From the NCBI GenBank assembly GCA_902616675.1, contig CACMTV010000002.1:83146-147145 (forward strand): a stretch of 64,000 nucleotides of DNA. The letters run 5' to 3'. The notes beneath the pieces were generated by a model. That model was not told the origin of the DNA, did not search any database, and was given only the letters and a program-made list of their open reading frames with translations. Numbering within the stretch: position 1 is the stretch's first letter; each line of letters opens with the position of its first letter. This document shows, piece after piece, positions 43,968 to 53,401 of this stretch. This DNA comes from an uncultured Pelagibacteraceae bacterium (GTDB taxonomy: Bacteria; Pseudomonadota; Alphaproteobacteria; Pelagibacterales; Pelagibacteraceae). Both the position numbers and the translations under genes were made by a program.

Positions 43968-45014
43968 ATGATCAAATCAATAAAAACTTGGATTTTAGTT
44001 GGATTTGCATCTCTATTACTTGTGGCTTGTGGCCAAGGTGGGGGCGGTGCTGGATCTAAAAAATCTAAGACTTTAGACAACACTAAAAAAGCTGGTTTTG
44101 TAAAGTGTGGAGTTTCACAAGGACTTCCAGGGTTTTCAAATGCTGATGAAGCAGGAAACTGGACCGGCATAGATGTGGACGTATGTAGAGCTGTTGCAGC
44201 CGCTGTATTAGGTGATGCTGACAAAGTTAAATATACTCCATTAAGTGCAAAAGAGAGATTCACCGCTTTAACTTCAGGTGAAATCGACGTACTTGCACGT
44301 AACACAACTTGGACATTATCAAGAGACGCTGACATTGGATTAACATTTGTTGGTGTAAACTTTTATGATGGTCAAGGTTTCATGGTTAGAAAAGCATCAG
44401 GAATCAATTCTGTAAATGATTTCAGGGACGGTATTTCTGCTTGTACAAACACAGGTACAACTACTGAGCTTAACATGAGAGACTTCTTCAATTCTAAAAA
44501 CATTAAGTATGAACCAATAGCGTTTGAAAAAGCAGACGAAGTTGTTCAAGCTTATGATGCGGGAAGATGTGATACTTATACTACAGATAAATCTGGATTA
44601 GCTGCTCAAAGAACTAAATTGAGTAACCCAGATGAGCATAAAGTATTACCAGAAACAATTTCAAAAGAACCATTAGGACCTGTTGTAAGACAAGGTGACT
44701 CTGTATGGGAAGATATTGTTAGATGGTCTCTAAACACTATGATCGAAGCAGAAGAGTACGGTGTTAATTCATCAAATGCTTCAAGCTTAAAAGACTCTGA
44801 TAATCCAGCTATTAAAAGATTAGTTGGTGCTGAGGGTGAATTAGGTGCAGCTTTCGGTTTAGACAATGATTGGAGCTTAAGAATTATCGAGCAAGTTGGT
44901 AATTACGGTGAAAGCTATAAAAAACACATAGCAGACACAGGAATTTTACCTAATAGAGGTCCGAATGAGTTATGGACAAAAGGTGGAATTCTTTATGTAC
45001 CACCAGCAAGATAA
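43968..45014 (+). CDS. aapJ: General L-amino acid ABC transporter, substrate-binding protein
   Basis: Binding protein of the AapJQMP system, 348 residues, with family stretches FVKCGVSQGLPGFSNADEAGNWTGIDVDVCRAVAAAVLGD and VRQGDSVWEDIVRWSLNTMIEAEEYGV. The N-terminus has a lipobox, LVAC with Cys at residue 21, followed by a Gly/Ser/Lys-rich linker. This predicts a lipid-anchored rather than free periplasmic protein. Codon bias is strong. Two palindromes precede it and a hairpin follows. Confidence 0.93.
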   Translation: MIKSIKTWILVGFASLLLVACGQGGGGAGSKKSKTLDNTKKAGFVKCGVSQGLPGFSNADEAGNWTGIDVDVCRAVAAAVLGDADKVKYTPLSAKERFTALTSGEIDVLARNTTWTLSRDADIGLTFVGVNFYDGQGFMVRKASGINSVNDFRDGISACTNTGTTTELNMRDFFNSKNIKYEPIAFEKADEVVQAYDAGRCDTYTTDKSGLAAQRTKLSNPDEHKVLPETISKEPLGPVVRQGDSVWEDIVRWSLNTMIEAEEYGVNSSNASSLKDSDNPAIKRLVGAEGELGAAFGLDNDWSLRIIEQVGNYGESYKKHIADTGILPNRGPNELWTKGGILYVPPAR

Positions 45015-45028
45015 TTGCTAATTAAATT

Positions 45029-45061
45029 AAAAAGGGCTGGATTTATCTGGCCCTTTTTTTT
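45029..45061 (+). terminator. Intra-operon intrinsic terminator or attenuator after aapJ
   Basis: A nine-base-pair stem (AAAAAGGGC at 45029-45037 and GCCCTTTTT at 45050-45058) with a 12-base loop, followed by T to 45061. It lies between aapJ and aapQ, like the hairpin after glpV, and would raise binding protein over membrane subunits by partial termination. Confidence 0.78.
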
Positions 45062-45073
45062 ATTCTGCATAAA

Positions 45074-46252
45074 ATGAATTTTAAAAATCTTAAACTAAAC
45101 CTTAGTAATAAAAATAAAGATTTAATACCTCAAATTTTAACAGTTTTATTTTTAATTTTAGTTGTTATTTATTTTACTATTAATGCCCAAAGCAACATGG
45201 GCAATAGAGGAATTTCATTTGGATTTGGTTTTTTATCACAAGAATCTTCTTTTGATATAACCTTTTCACTTATAGACTATGATGGATCTCATACGTATGC
45301 TAGAGCATTTTTGGTTGGTCTTTTAAATACAATTTTAGTTTCTGCAATTGGAATTTTCTTTGCTACGATTCTAGGTGTAACAATCGGTATAGCAAGACTT
45401 TCTCAAAATTATTTAGTAGCAAAATCTGCTGAATGGTATGTGGAAATATTTAGAAATATACCTTTAATACTTCAAATTTTTTTCTGGTACTTTGCTGCAT
45501 TAAGAGCTTTACCTTTGACAGTAGACTCAATCAATTTTTATGATATTAGTTTTTTAAATGTAAAAGGGTGGTATGTTCCAAAGTTTGTTTGGACTAACTT
45601 TTCTATATTTATTTACTCTATAATTTTTGCATTTATTTTAATTTACTTTTTAGCTAAATACGCGCAAAATCAAAGAGATAAGTTTGGTAAACAAATTCCA
45701 ACACTGTATATATCAATTTTATTAATTATTGGTTTACCATTTTTAACTTTTTTAATTGGTGGAGTAAGTTTATCATTTGAAATTCCTGAACTAACTCAAT
45801 TATCTAAAACTGTTTATGTATATCGAGGTGGGGTTAGTATTATCCCTGAATTAATTTCACTAGCCTTAGCTTTATCAATGTACACAGCAACTTTTATTGC
45901 TGAGAATGTCAGAGCGGGTATATTAGGTGTTAGCAAGGGTCAAAAAGAGGCAGCTGCTTCAATTGGTTTAACAAAAGGACAAATTTTAAAACTTGTAGTA
46001 ATGCCACAAGCTTTAAGAATTATAATTCCACCTACTACTAACCAATATTTAAATTTGACAAAAAATTCATCTCTAGCTGCTGCTATAGCATATCCAGATA
46101 TTGTTTTAGTATTTGCTGGAACTGCATTAATGCAAACTGGACGAGCGATTGAGATTATTTCAATTACAATGCTTACTTATTTATCTTTAAGTCTCTCTAT
46201 TTCAGTATTTATGAATTGGTATAACAAAAAAATGGCTATAAAGGAAAAATAA
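45074..46252 (+). CDS. aapQ: General L-amino acid ABC transporter permease AapQ
   Basis: HisMQ-type permease, 392 residues, with about eight membrane segments. The motif ENVRAGILGVSKGQKEAAASIGLTKGQILKLVVMPQALR near residue 277 is the EAA coupling loop. It overlaps aapM by one base. Confidence 0.93.
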   Translation: MNFKNLKLNLSNKNKDLIPQILTVLFLILVVIYFTINAQSNMGNRGISFGFGFLSQESSFDITFSLIDYDGSHTYARAFLVGLLNTILVSAIGIFFATILGVTIGIARLSQNYLVAKSAEWYVEIFRNIPLILQIFFWYFAALRALPLTVDSINFYDISFLNVKGWYVPKFVWTNFSIFIYSIIFAFILIYFLAKYAQNQRDKFGKQIPTLYISILLIIGLPFLTFLIGGVSLSFEIPELTQLSKTVYVYRGGVSIIPELISLALALSMYTATFIAENVRAGILGVSKGQKEAAASIGLTKGQILKLVVMPQALRIIIPPTTNQYLNLTKNSSLAAAIAYPDIVLVFAGTALMQTGRAIEIISITMLTYLSLSLSISVFMNWYNKKMAIKEK

Positions 46253-47508
46253 TGAATTTATCAATACTTAAAGCTGACAAAAAAAATCTAAATACTTTTA
46301 TTACTATTGGTAGTGTTCTTATTTTTATTGGTTTAATTGACATAATTTTAAGTTCCTTTTTAAGCACAAACATAACTGCATTTTTACCCGATAAAATAAG
46401 CTACTTAACCCCATTATTATTTGGATTATTTGGTCTTTATTTAATAAGAATTGAATTTAGTGGAAATAAACTGCTTGATAAGGTTAATACTAATTTTAAC
46501 TCATCAAATTTTAACGCACTTTTAACTCTCCTTGTAATATTTGCACTTATAAAATACATCCCACCTTTATTAAATTGGTTTGTCTTTGATGCAAATTTTG
46601 CAGGTAATACAAAGGAAGATTGCACTGGTGACGGAGCATGCTGGGTATTTGTCAAAGTTTGGTTAAATAGATTTGTTTATGGACTTTACCCTGACACGGA
46701 ACAATGGCGTATAAACACGGCTTTTTTAACACTTTTTTTACTTGTCGGAGCTTCATTTTTCGTTCCTCAAAGGTATAAAAAATATATTATTATCTTTTTA
46801 TTATTCGTATATCCAATTATTGGTCTAAAACTTATATCTGGTGGAGATTTTGGTCTAAAATATGTAGAGACTGGTGCTTGGGGCGGGCTTTCTTTAACAT
46901 TCATAGTATCAGCATTTGCTTTGATACTTTGTTTTCCTATAGGGACTATTTTAGCATTAGGGAGAAGATCCAAGCTTCCTGCAATAAGATATACGTCTAT
47001 AGGATTTATTGAGTTGTGGAGAGGCGTTCCTTTAATAACAGTATTATTCATGTCTGCAGTCATGTTTCCAATGTTCCTACCAGATGGAACCTATGTAGAT
47101 AAATTGATAAGAGTTTTAATAGCGATCACGTTATTTGAAGCCGCTTATATGGCTGAAGTTGTTAGAGGAGGGTTACAAGCTTTACCCAAAGGACAATACG
47201 AGGCGGCTAAATCATTGGGTATGGGTTATTGGAAAATGCATTTTTTGATAATATTACCACAAGCATTAAAATTAGTAATTCCAGGTATAGCTAATACTTT
47301 TTTAGCTTTAGTTAAAGACACGCCATTAATATTTGTTGTAGGATTATTAGAATTGGCTGGAATGGTAAATTTGGCTAAAACCAATCCAAAATGGCTTGGA
47401 ATGGCCATGGAAGGCTATGTTTTTGCTGGTTTAGTATTTTGGGTAATATGTTATGTTATGAGTAGATATAGCCAAAATTTAGAAAAAAAATTAAAAACAG
47501 AAAGATAA
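46252..47508 (+). CDS. aapM: General L-amino acid ABC transporter permease AapM
   Basis: The second permease, 418 residues, with the AapM-type extended N-terminal membrane part and a periplasmic insert (NTKEDCTGDGACWVFVKVWLNRFVYGLYP) containing two Cys. The coupling loop VVRGGLQALPKGQYEAAKSLGMGYWKMHFLIILPQALK is near residue 303. It overlaps aapQ by one base and aapP begins on the base after its stop. Confidence 0.94.
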   Translation: MNLSILKADKKNLNTFITIGSVLIFIGLIDIILSSFLSTNITAFLPDKISYLTPLLFGLFGLYLIRIEFSGNKLLDKVNTNFNSSNFNALLTLLVIFALIKYIPPLLNWFVFDANFAGNTKEDCTGDGACWVFVKVWLNRFVYGLYPDTEQWRINTAFLTLFLLVGASFFVPQRYKKYIIIFLLFVYPIIGLKLISGGDFGLKYVETGAWGGLSLTFIVSAFALILCFPIGTILALGRRSKLPAIRYTSIGFIELWRGVPLITVLFMSAVMFPMFLPDGTYVDKLIRVLIAITLFEAAYMAEVVRGGLQALPKGQYEAAKSLGMGYWKMHFLIILPQALKLVIPGIANTFLALVKDTPLIFVVGLLELAGMVNLAKTNPKWLGMAMEGYVFAGLVFWVICYVMSRYSQNLEKKLKTER

Positions 47509-48240
47509 ATGAGTAAAATTATTGAATTAAAAAATGTAAACAAATGGTTTGATAAATTTCAAGCCTTGAAGGATATTAATCTTGAGGTTAATCAACAAGA
47601 AAAAATAGTTATTTGCGGACCCTCTGGATCTGGTAAGTCAACTTTAATAAGATGTATAAATAGATTAGAAGAACATCAAGATGGGCAAATTATAGTTGAT
47701 GGAAAAGAAATCTCAGAAAATACAAAAGATCTTGAAAAAATACGTGCTGAAGTTGGAATGGTTTTTCAACAGTTTAATTTATTTCCTCATTTGTCGATAC
47801 TTGATAACTGTACGTTAGCTCCTATTTGGGTTAAAAAAATGCCAAAAAAAGACGCCGAAGCGCTTGCAATGAAAAATTTAGAACGTGTTCAAATTGCTGA
47901 TCAAGCTAAAAAATTCCCAGGTCAATTATCTGGAGGTCAGCAACAAAGATCAGCTTTAGCTAGAGCTTTATGCATGGAACCAAAGATTATGCTTTTTGAT
48001 GAACCCACTTCAGCTCTTGATCCAGAAATGATTAAAGAAGTTTTAGATGCAATGGTTGATCTTGCTAAAGCTGGTATGACCATGATCGTGGTGACACATG
48101 AAATGGGATTTGCTAAAGAAGTTGCAGATAATATGATTTTCATGGATGAGGGAAAAATAGTTGAAAAAGCAAAAACCAAAGACTTTTTTGAAAACCCCAA
48201 ATCTGACAGAACTAAATTATTTTTAAGTCAAATACTATAA
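47509..48240 (+). CDS. aapP: General L-amino acid ABC transporter ATPase
   Basis: GlnQ/HisP-type ATPase, 243 residues. It has Walker [10 protein letters not shown]-loop [10 protein letters not shown], signature LSGGQQQR, Walker B IMLFDEP and switch His VVTHEMGF, all canonical. It completes aapJQMP. The last six bases overlap the stop end of the reverse cysteine synthase gene. Confidence 0.96.
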   Translation: MSKIIELKNVNKWFDKFQALKDINLEVNQQEKIVICGPSGSGKSTLIRCINRLEEHQDGQIIVDGKEISENTKDLEKIRAEVGMVFQQFNLFPHLSILDNCTLAPIWVKKMPKKDAEALAMKNLERVQIADQAKKFPGQLSGGQQQRSALARALCMEPKIMLFDEPTSALDPEMIKEVLDAMVDLAKAGMTMIVVTHEMGFAKEVADNMIFMDEGKIVEKAKTKDFFENPKSDRTKLFLSQIL

Positions 48241-49230
48241 CCATTTAGGTATAGGTAAATTTTTACTTTTTAAAAAATCTTTATTAAAAATTTTACTAGC
48301 GTATCTTCGTCCATCATCACATAAGATAGTTATGATAGTTTTTCCTTTACCAAGTTTTTTAGCCAATTTTACTGCACCTGCAATATTTATACCAGATGAA
48401 CCTCCTAAAATAATTTTCTGTTTTTCAATTAAGTCAAAAACAATTTTTAAAGCCTCTGTGTCATTAGTTTGAAAAGCATCATCAATTATTGCTTTTTCAA
48501 AATTTTTGGTTATTCTTCCAGTGCCGATACCTTCAGTGATAGAGTTACCTTCACTTTCTAATTTATTGTTTTTTACATACGAGTATAAAGATGAACCCAT
48601 GGGATCTGACAATGCGATTTTAATGTCTTTATTTTTTTTTTTTAAACCAATGGAAACTCCAGCTAAAGTGCCACCGGTTCCTACAGCACAAGTAAAACCA
48701 TCTATCTTACCAGCAGTTTGTGACCATATTTCTTTCGCAGTCGTTTCTATATGAGCCTCTGTATTAATAGTATTATCAAATTGATTACCCCAGACAACTC
48801 CAAAACTATGGCTTTTAGATAAATCCTCTGCAATCTTTTTTGATTGCTTAATGTAATTATTTGGATTGGAATAAGGAACTGCATCTACTTCTATTAAATC
48901 CGCCCCCAATTTTTTTAATGTATTTTTTTTTTCAATTGATTGAGTTTTTGGAATAACAATTTTTAAACCCAGCCCAAACTCTCTACAGACTACTGCTAAA
49001 CCTATTCCTGTGTTTCCAGCAGTGCCCTCTACTATAATTCCACCTTTTTCAATTTTTTTCTTTTTTAAAGCATCTTTTACTATATAAAGCGCTGCTCTAT
49101 CTTTAACAGACTCACCAGGATTAAAATATTCAGCCTTCCCGTAAATATTACAGCCTGTTAAATCTGAAACTTGTTTTAACTTAATTAATGGTGTATTACC
49201 AATTTGATTAATTACATTAGTTGTTTCCAT
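48235..49230 (-). CDS. Cysteine synthase-like PLP enzyme
   Basis: A beta-family PLP enzyme that would make cysteine from O-acetylserine and sulfide. It is 331 residues with [13 protein letters not shown], the PLP Lys43 in SVKDRA, the substrate loop [12 protein letters not shown], the phosphate-binding [12 protein letters not shown] and [14 protein letters not shown]. The TAGNT loop is common in alphaproteobacterial CysK. A cystathionine beta-synthase-like role cannot be excluded. The start is only 12 bases from the divergent start of the next gene. Confidence 0.88.
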   Translation of the reverse strand: METTNVINQIGNTPLIKLKQVSDLTGCNIYGKAEYFNPGESVKDRAALYIVKDALKKKKIEKGGIIVEGTAGNTGIGLAVVCREFGLGLKIVIPKTQSIEKKNTLKKLGADLIEVDAVPYSNPNNYIKQSKKIAEDLSKSHSFGVVWGNQFDNTINTEAHIETTAKEIWSQTAGKIDGFTCAVGTGGTLAGVSIGLKKKNKDIKIALSDPMGSSLYSYVKNNKLESEGNSITEGIGTGRITKNFEKAIIDDAFQTNDTEALKIVFDLIEKQKIILGGSSGINIAGAVKLAKKLGKGKTIITILCDDGRRYASKIFNKDFLKSKNLPIPKWL

Positions 49231-49242
49231 ATTAAAAATTAT

Positions 49243-49926
49243 ATGAAAAAAATCACAGTTGCAATTATTTTATACTTTATTTTAAGTGTTAATACTTTTG
49301 GTCATTTAGAACATTATGCTGGATTGAAATATTTGGAATATGACTTATTTAGAAATAATGATTTAATAGGTTCTCACAAGTATAATTTTATCAAAAAAGG
49401 CGACAATTTGACTGTACAAAGTGTTGTAAATTTTAAAATAACTAAACTTGGAATTGATTTATATAAATATTTTGCAGAAAGTAGTGAAAATTATCATAAA
49501 AATATTTTTACATCTTTTAATTCTACAACTCTTCAAAATAAAAAAAATAAATACGTTAATATAAACTTGGATACTAAAAAAGATAAACTATATATCGATG
49601 GCTCATCTTTTAAAGGTGAGGCTAATAAAGATTATATGGTTGGAACTTGGTGGAATCACGAAATTGTAAAAGCAAAAGCACAAATAAGCGCAATTTCAGG
49701 AAGAATTATTGAACAAAAAGTTGAATTTTTAGGTAAAAAAGAAATTGAATTAAACGGAAAAACTTATGAGGCTCTCCACTTTAAATTTTTATCATCAGAT
49801 GAAACACTCCCGGATAACAAAAAACTTAATACAGATATTTGGTATGACTCAAAATCTTTAATTTGGCTAAAGGCTCAGTTTGTAAAACAAGGAAATTGGG
49901 AATACAGATTAAAAAAACTAAATTAA
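49243..49926 (+). CDS. Secreted protein of unknown function (DUF6134-like)
   Basis: About 227 residues from the ATG at 49243, beginning MKKITVAIILYFILSVNTFG, a clear signal peptide; a longer frame from 49204 would place extra residues ahead of it and overlap cysK. The rest is beta-rich: YLEYDLFRNNDLIGSHKYNF, NLTVQSVVNFKI, LNGKTYEALHFKF and DIWYDSKSLIWLKAQF. This resembles the DUF6134 or DUF3108-like beta-barrel lipid or glycan-binding folds from memory, without certainty. No function can be given. Confidence 0.75.
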   Translation: MKKITVAIILYFILSVNTFGHLEHYAGLKYLEYDLFRNNDLIGSHKYNFIKKGDNLTVQSVVNFKITKLGIDLYKYFAESSENYHKNIFTSFNSTTLQNKKNKYVNINLDTKKDKLYIDGSSFKGEANKDYMVGTWWNHEIVKAKAQISAISGRIIEQKVEFLGKKEIELNGKTYEALHFKFLSSDETLPDNKKLNTDIWYDSKSLIWLKAQFVKQGNWEYRLKKLN

Positions 49927-50089
49927 TTTATATTTTTAGCTGTTTTTTTTATCGATATGTCAATAGTGTTTTTATGTTTTTTTTGCATTTTAGACCTCTA
50001 AAAATGGTAAAAAAAAATGAACCCAAGTTGAACTTTGCTGTTGCATAAATAGATAAATTAAGGTTGAATATTTGAAATTGGGAGATGGG

Positions 50090-50455
50090 ATGGAAGAGAA
50101 TTTTAACTTACATTTAGGTAAAAAACTAAGAATGAGAAGACTATCTCTAGGTTTGACACAAACAAAAGTCGCAGAAGCAATAAACGTTACATTTCAACAA
50201 ATTCAAAAGTACGAAAAAGGCACAAACGGTGTGAGTTCAAATAGATTAATGCAGCTTTCTAGTTATCTAAAAGTTCCGATTACCTACTTTTTTGAGGATT
50301 TTAAAAATTTTAATGATATTAAAAACCTGCATGATGAACATGAAGACTTAAATTATTCATTTTTAAGTAAAACCTTTTCCTCACTATCTAAATCACAAAA
50401 AGAAAAAATACTTCAAATTCTAAAAAATACAGTTTCTCTAGAAAAAACTGGTTAA
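50090..50455 (+). CDS. XRE-family transcriptional regulator
   Basis: A 121-residue protein with a Cro/CI-type helix-turn-helix at about residues 9-64 (GKKLRMRRLSLGLTQTKVAEAINVTFQQIQKYEKGTNGVS) and a short acidic C-terminal part. ATG at 50090 is chosen over a TTG at 50072 because GGGAGATGGG directly precedes it. It resembles small stand-alone regulators common in Alphaproteobacteria; the target is unknown. The stop codon abuts the CCA end of the reverse tRNA-Asn. Confidence 0.85.
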   Translation: MEENFNLHLGKKLRMRRLSLGLTQTKVAEAINVTFQQIQKYEKGTNGVSSNRLMQLSSYLKVPITYFFEDFKNFNDIKNLHDEHEDLNYSFLSKTFSSLSKSQKEKILQILKNTVSLEKTG

Positions 50456-50531
50456 TGGCTCCTCGGGCAGGACTCGAACCTGCGACCAATTGATTAACAG
50501 TCAACTGCTCTACCAACTGAGCTACCGAGGA
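50456..50531 (-). tRNA. tRNA-Asn (GUU)
   Basis: Read on the reverse strand: acceptor TCCTCGG pairs with CCGAGGA, D arm GCTC/GAGC, anticodon loop CTGTTAA giving GTT, T arm GCAGG-TTCGAGT-CCTGC, discriminator G and encoded CCA. It converges on the XRE gene without any gap. Confidence 0.98.
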
Positions 50532-50578
50532 ATAAAAACAAACATACTTTTTTTAAAATAATAAAACAACCAATTTAT

Positions 50579-50652
50579 TGGAGGCCACGCCCAGAATCGA
50601 ACTGGGATAAAAGGATTTGCAATCCTCTGCGTAACCATTCCGCCACGTGGCC
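50579..50652 (-). tRNA. tRNA-Cys (GCA)
   Basis: Read on the reverse strand: acceptor GGCCACG pairs with CGTGGCC, anticodon stem GAGGA/TCCTT with loop TTGCAAA giving GCA, T arm CCCAG-TTCGATT-CTGGG, discriminator T and encoded CCA. It lies 47 bases upstream of tRNA-Asn in the same direction, so both are probably one transcript from the 98-base gap before valS. Confidence 0.98.
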
Positions 50653-50750
50653 AATAATGCTTCTTTTAAATCATTTAATAGCTTCAATAAAGCAAAATCT
50701 ATGTCTTTTAGGTTTTTACTCATTTGATATAAACTATATAAATCATAATA

Positions 50751-53399
50751 ATGGAATTTAAAAAATATAATCACTTAAAAGAAGAAAAAAAAATCTCAGA
50801 TTTTTGGATTAAAAAAGGTTTGTTTAAACCTAAAAAAACTAAAATAAAAAAAAGTTTCTCTATCGTAATTCCGCCCCCAAATGTTACAGGAAGATTGCAT
50901 ATGGGTCATGCTCTTAATAACAGTCTGCAAGATGTTCTTGTGAGATTTAATCGCATGAAGGGCCTTGAAACGTTATGGCAACCAGGAACAGATCATGCGG
51001 GTATAGCTACTCAAGCTGTAGTAGAAAAAAATCTTGAAAACGAAGGTATTAAAAAAAATGATTTAGGAAGAGAGAAATTTATTGAAAAAGTTTGGAAATG
51101 GAAAGAAGAGTCGGGAGGAATAATTTTAGATCAACTTAAAAAATTAGGTTGTTCTTGTGATTGGTCTAGATCTAGATTTACTATGGACAAGGATTTGTCC
51201 AAAGCGGTTATAAAAGTATTTGTTGATCTTTATAATAACAAATTAATTTATAAAGATAAAAAACTTGTAAATTGGGATACACAGCTTCAAACAGCCATTT
51301 CAGATTTAGAAGTTGTACAAAAAGAAGTTCAGTCACAATTGTATTATATTGAATATCAATTAGAAAATTCTGACACAAAAATTTCAATTGCTACAACAAG
51401 ACCTGAAACAATGATGGGTGATACTGCGATAGCAGTAAACCCAAAGGATGAAAGGTATTTAAATTTAATTGGGAAAAATGTGAAAATTCCAGTTGTAAAT
51501 AGAACAATTAAGATTATCGCAGATCGTTATGCTGATCCCGAACAAGGTTCTGGCGCAGTAAAAATTACACCTGCCCATGATTTTAACGATTATGAAGTTG
51601 GTAAAAGAAATAAATTACAAATAATAAACATTTTTGAAAAAGATGGAAAAATAAACAAAAACGGTATTAAAGAATATGTTGGACTAGACAGATTTGAGGC
51701 AAGAAAACTTTTAATTAAGCAACTTAAGGATGATGGAAAATTAGTCAAAATTGAAACTATTAAAAATAAAGTTCCCTATGGCGATAGATCAAATACTATC
51801 ATCGAACCTCTTTTGACTGAACAATGGTTTGTTGATGCGAAAAAGCTGTCCAAAAAACCAATGAAGATAGTTAATGATGGAAAAACTTCTTTCTTTCCAC
51901 AAAATTGGACAAAAACTTTTTTTCTTTGGATGAAGAACATTGAACCTTGGTGTATATCTCGACAAATATGGTGGGGTCATAGAATTCCTGCATGGTACGA
52001 TGATAATAATAATATTTTTGTTGCAGAAAACGAGAGAGACGCATTCAATCTTGCTAAGAAAAAAAATAAAAATAAGAAATTTAATTTAAAACAAGAAACA
52101 GATGTTTTGGACACGTGGTTTTCCTCAGCACTATGGCCTTTTGCGACTTTAGGTTGGCCTAACAAAACAAAAGAATTATCTAAATTTTATCCTACCTCTG
52201 TACTAGTAACAGGTTTCGATATAATTTTTTTCTGGGTTGCCAGAATGTTAATGATGGGAAATTATTTTCATAAAAACACACCTTTTCATAAAGTGTATGT
52301 TCATGCTTTAGTAAGAGATGAGAAAGGTCAAAAAATGTCTAAGTCTAAAGGTAATGTTATAGATCCTCTAGAACTTATTGATCAATATGGTGCGGATAGT
52401 TTAAGATTTACACTTATTTCAATGGCATCACCTGGAAGGGATGTAAAATTATCGAAAGACAGAGTTACAGGAAATAGAAACTTCATAACAAAAATTTGGA
52501 GTGCAAATAATTTTTTAAAAATTAACAATTGTAAGTTAAATAAAAATATAAACTTACAATCAATTAAACTTCCTATCAATCAATGGATATTTAATGAATT
52601 TATTAAAGTGCAAAATTTAGTTACAAAAAATATTGAAATCTTTAGGTTTGACGAAGCAGCTAAACATGCATATCAATTTACGTGGCATTCTTATTGCGAT
52701 TGGTACTTAGAGTTTTTAAAACCAATATTAAACTCTAAAAATATGGAAGAAATTAAGGAAGCCAGAGTTTTTTCTTCATTTATGTTAGCTAACATACTGA
52801 AGATTTTACATCCATTTATTCCCTTTTTTTCAGAGTCAGTCTGGTCAAAAAATAATTACAAAACAATTTTTAAAGAAAATTTAATATCTTCTTCATGGCC
52901 AAATTATAAAAATTTAAGCAAATTCAATAAAAATCAAATTGATATAAATAATTTAATTGAACTTATTTCAAACATAAGATCCGCTAAAGCTGAGTTAAAG
53001 ATTACACCTAAACTTTTCTGCGATATTTCTTTTTCTGAAAAACCTAAAAAACTTCATAAGTTAATAAACAACAATATTAATTTAATTAAGCAAGTTGGTA
53101 GAATAAATGGGGTCATCAAGAGCAAAATTAACGATAAAAATACAATTGATATTTTAGTTCTAAAAGAAAAAATTTCACTTGGGTTTAGTGAGGATGTTAA
53201 TTTAGCCTCACAAAAAGAGAGAATTTTACAAAAAATAGAGTCTATAAATAAACAAATATCTAACCTAAATAATAAGCTTAAAAATAAGGCTTATATGAAG
53301 AATGCTCCCAAAGAAATAGTACAAAATGACAAAAAACTAACAAAAGAATTAACTATTGAAGAAGAAAAATTAAGAAGTATTGTAGCAAGTATTAATTAA
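50751..53399 (+). CDS. valS: Valine--tRNA ligase
   Basis: Class I synthetase of 882 residues. HIGH motif in [22 protein letters not shown] motif in [14 protein letters not shown], editing domain with [22 protein letters not shown], and a C-terminal coiled-coil arm ([26 protein letters not shown]). ilvD starts two bases after its stop, so the valine-charging and valine-synthesis genes are joined. Confidence 0.97.
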   Translation: MEFKKYNHLKEEKKISDFWIKKGLFKPKKTKIKKSFSIVIPPPNVTGRLHMGHALNNSLQDVLVRFNRMKGLETLWQPGTDHAGIATQAVVEKNLENEGIKKNDLGREKFIEKVWKWKEESGGIILDQLKKLGCSCDWSRSRFTMDKDLSKAVIKVFVDLYNNKLIYKDKKLVNWDTQLQTAISDLEVVQKEVQSQLYYIEYQLENSDTKISIATTRPETMMGDTAIAVNPKDERYLNLIGKNVKIPVVNRTIKIIADRYADPEQGSGAVKITPAHDFNDYEVGKRNKLQIINIFEKDGKINKNGIKEYVGLDRFEARKLLIKQLKDDGKLVKIETIKNKVPYGDRSNTIIEPLLTEQWFVDAKKLSKKPMKIVNDGKTSFFPQNWTKTFFLWMKNIEPWCISRQIWWGHRIPAWYDDNNNIFVAENERDAFNLAKKKNKNKKFNLKQETDVLDTWFSSALWPFATLGWPNKTKELSKFYPTSVLVTGFDIIFFWVARMLMMGNYFHKNTPFHKVYVHALVRDEKGQKMSKSKGNVIDPLELIDQYGADSLRFTLISMASPGRDVKLSKDRVTGNRNFITKIWSANNFLKINNCKLNKNINLQSIKLPINQWIFNEFIKVQNLVTKNIEIFRFDEAAKHAYQFTWHSYCDWYLEFLKPILNSKNMEEIKEARVFSSFMLANILKILHPFIPFFSESVWSKNNYKTIFKENLISSSWPNYKNLSKFNKNQIDINNLIELISNIRSAKAELKITPKLFCDISFSEKPKKLHKLINNNINLIKQVGRINGVIKSKINDKNTIDILVLKEKISLGFSEDVNLASQKERILQKIESINKQISNLNNKLKNKAYMKNAPKEIVQNDKKLTKELTIEEEKLRSIVASIN

Positions 53400-53401
53400 A
53401 T

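Noticed and set aside
49863-50048. A 61-codon forward frame overlapping the end of the secreted unknown protein
   Set aside because: Out of frame with the real gene, rich in Phe/Tyr/Lys from AT-rich sequence, no ribosome site.
50553-50723. A reverse ORF (MSKNLKDIDFALLKLLNDLKEALL...) starting in the gap before valS and running through tRNA-Cys
   Set aside because: Its second half is the tRNA-Cys sequence itself, there is no ribosome site, and no family is recognised. It more likely reflects an open frame by chance over the tRNA promoter region.
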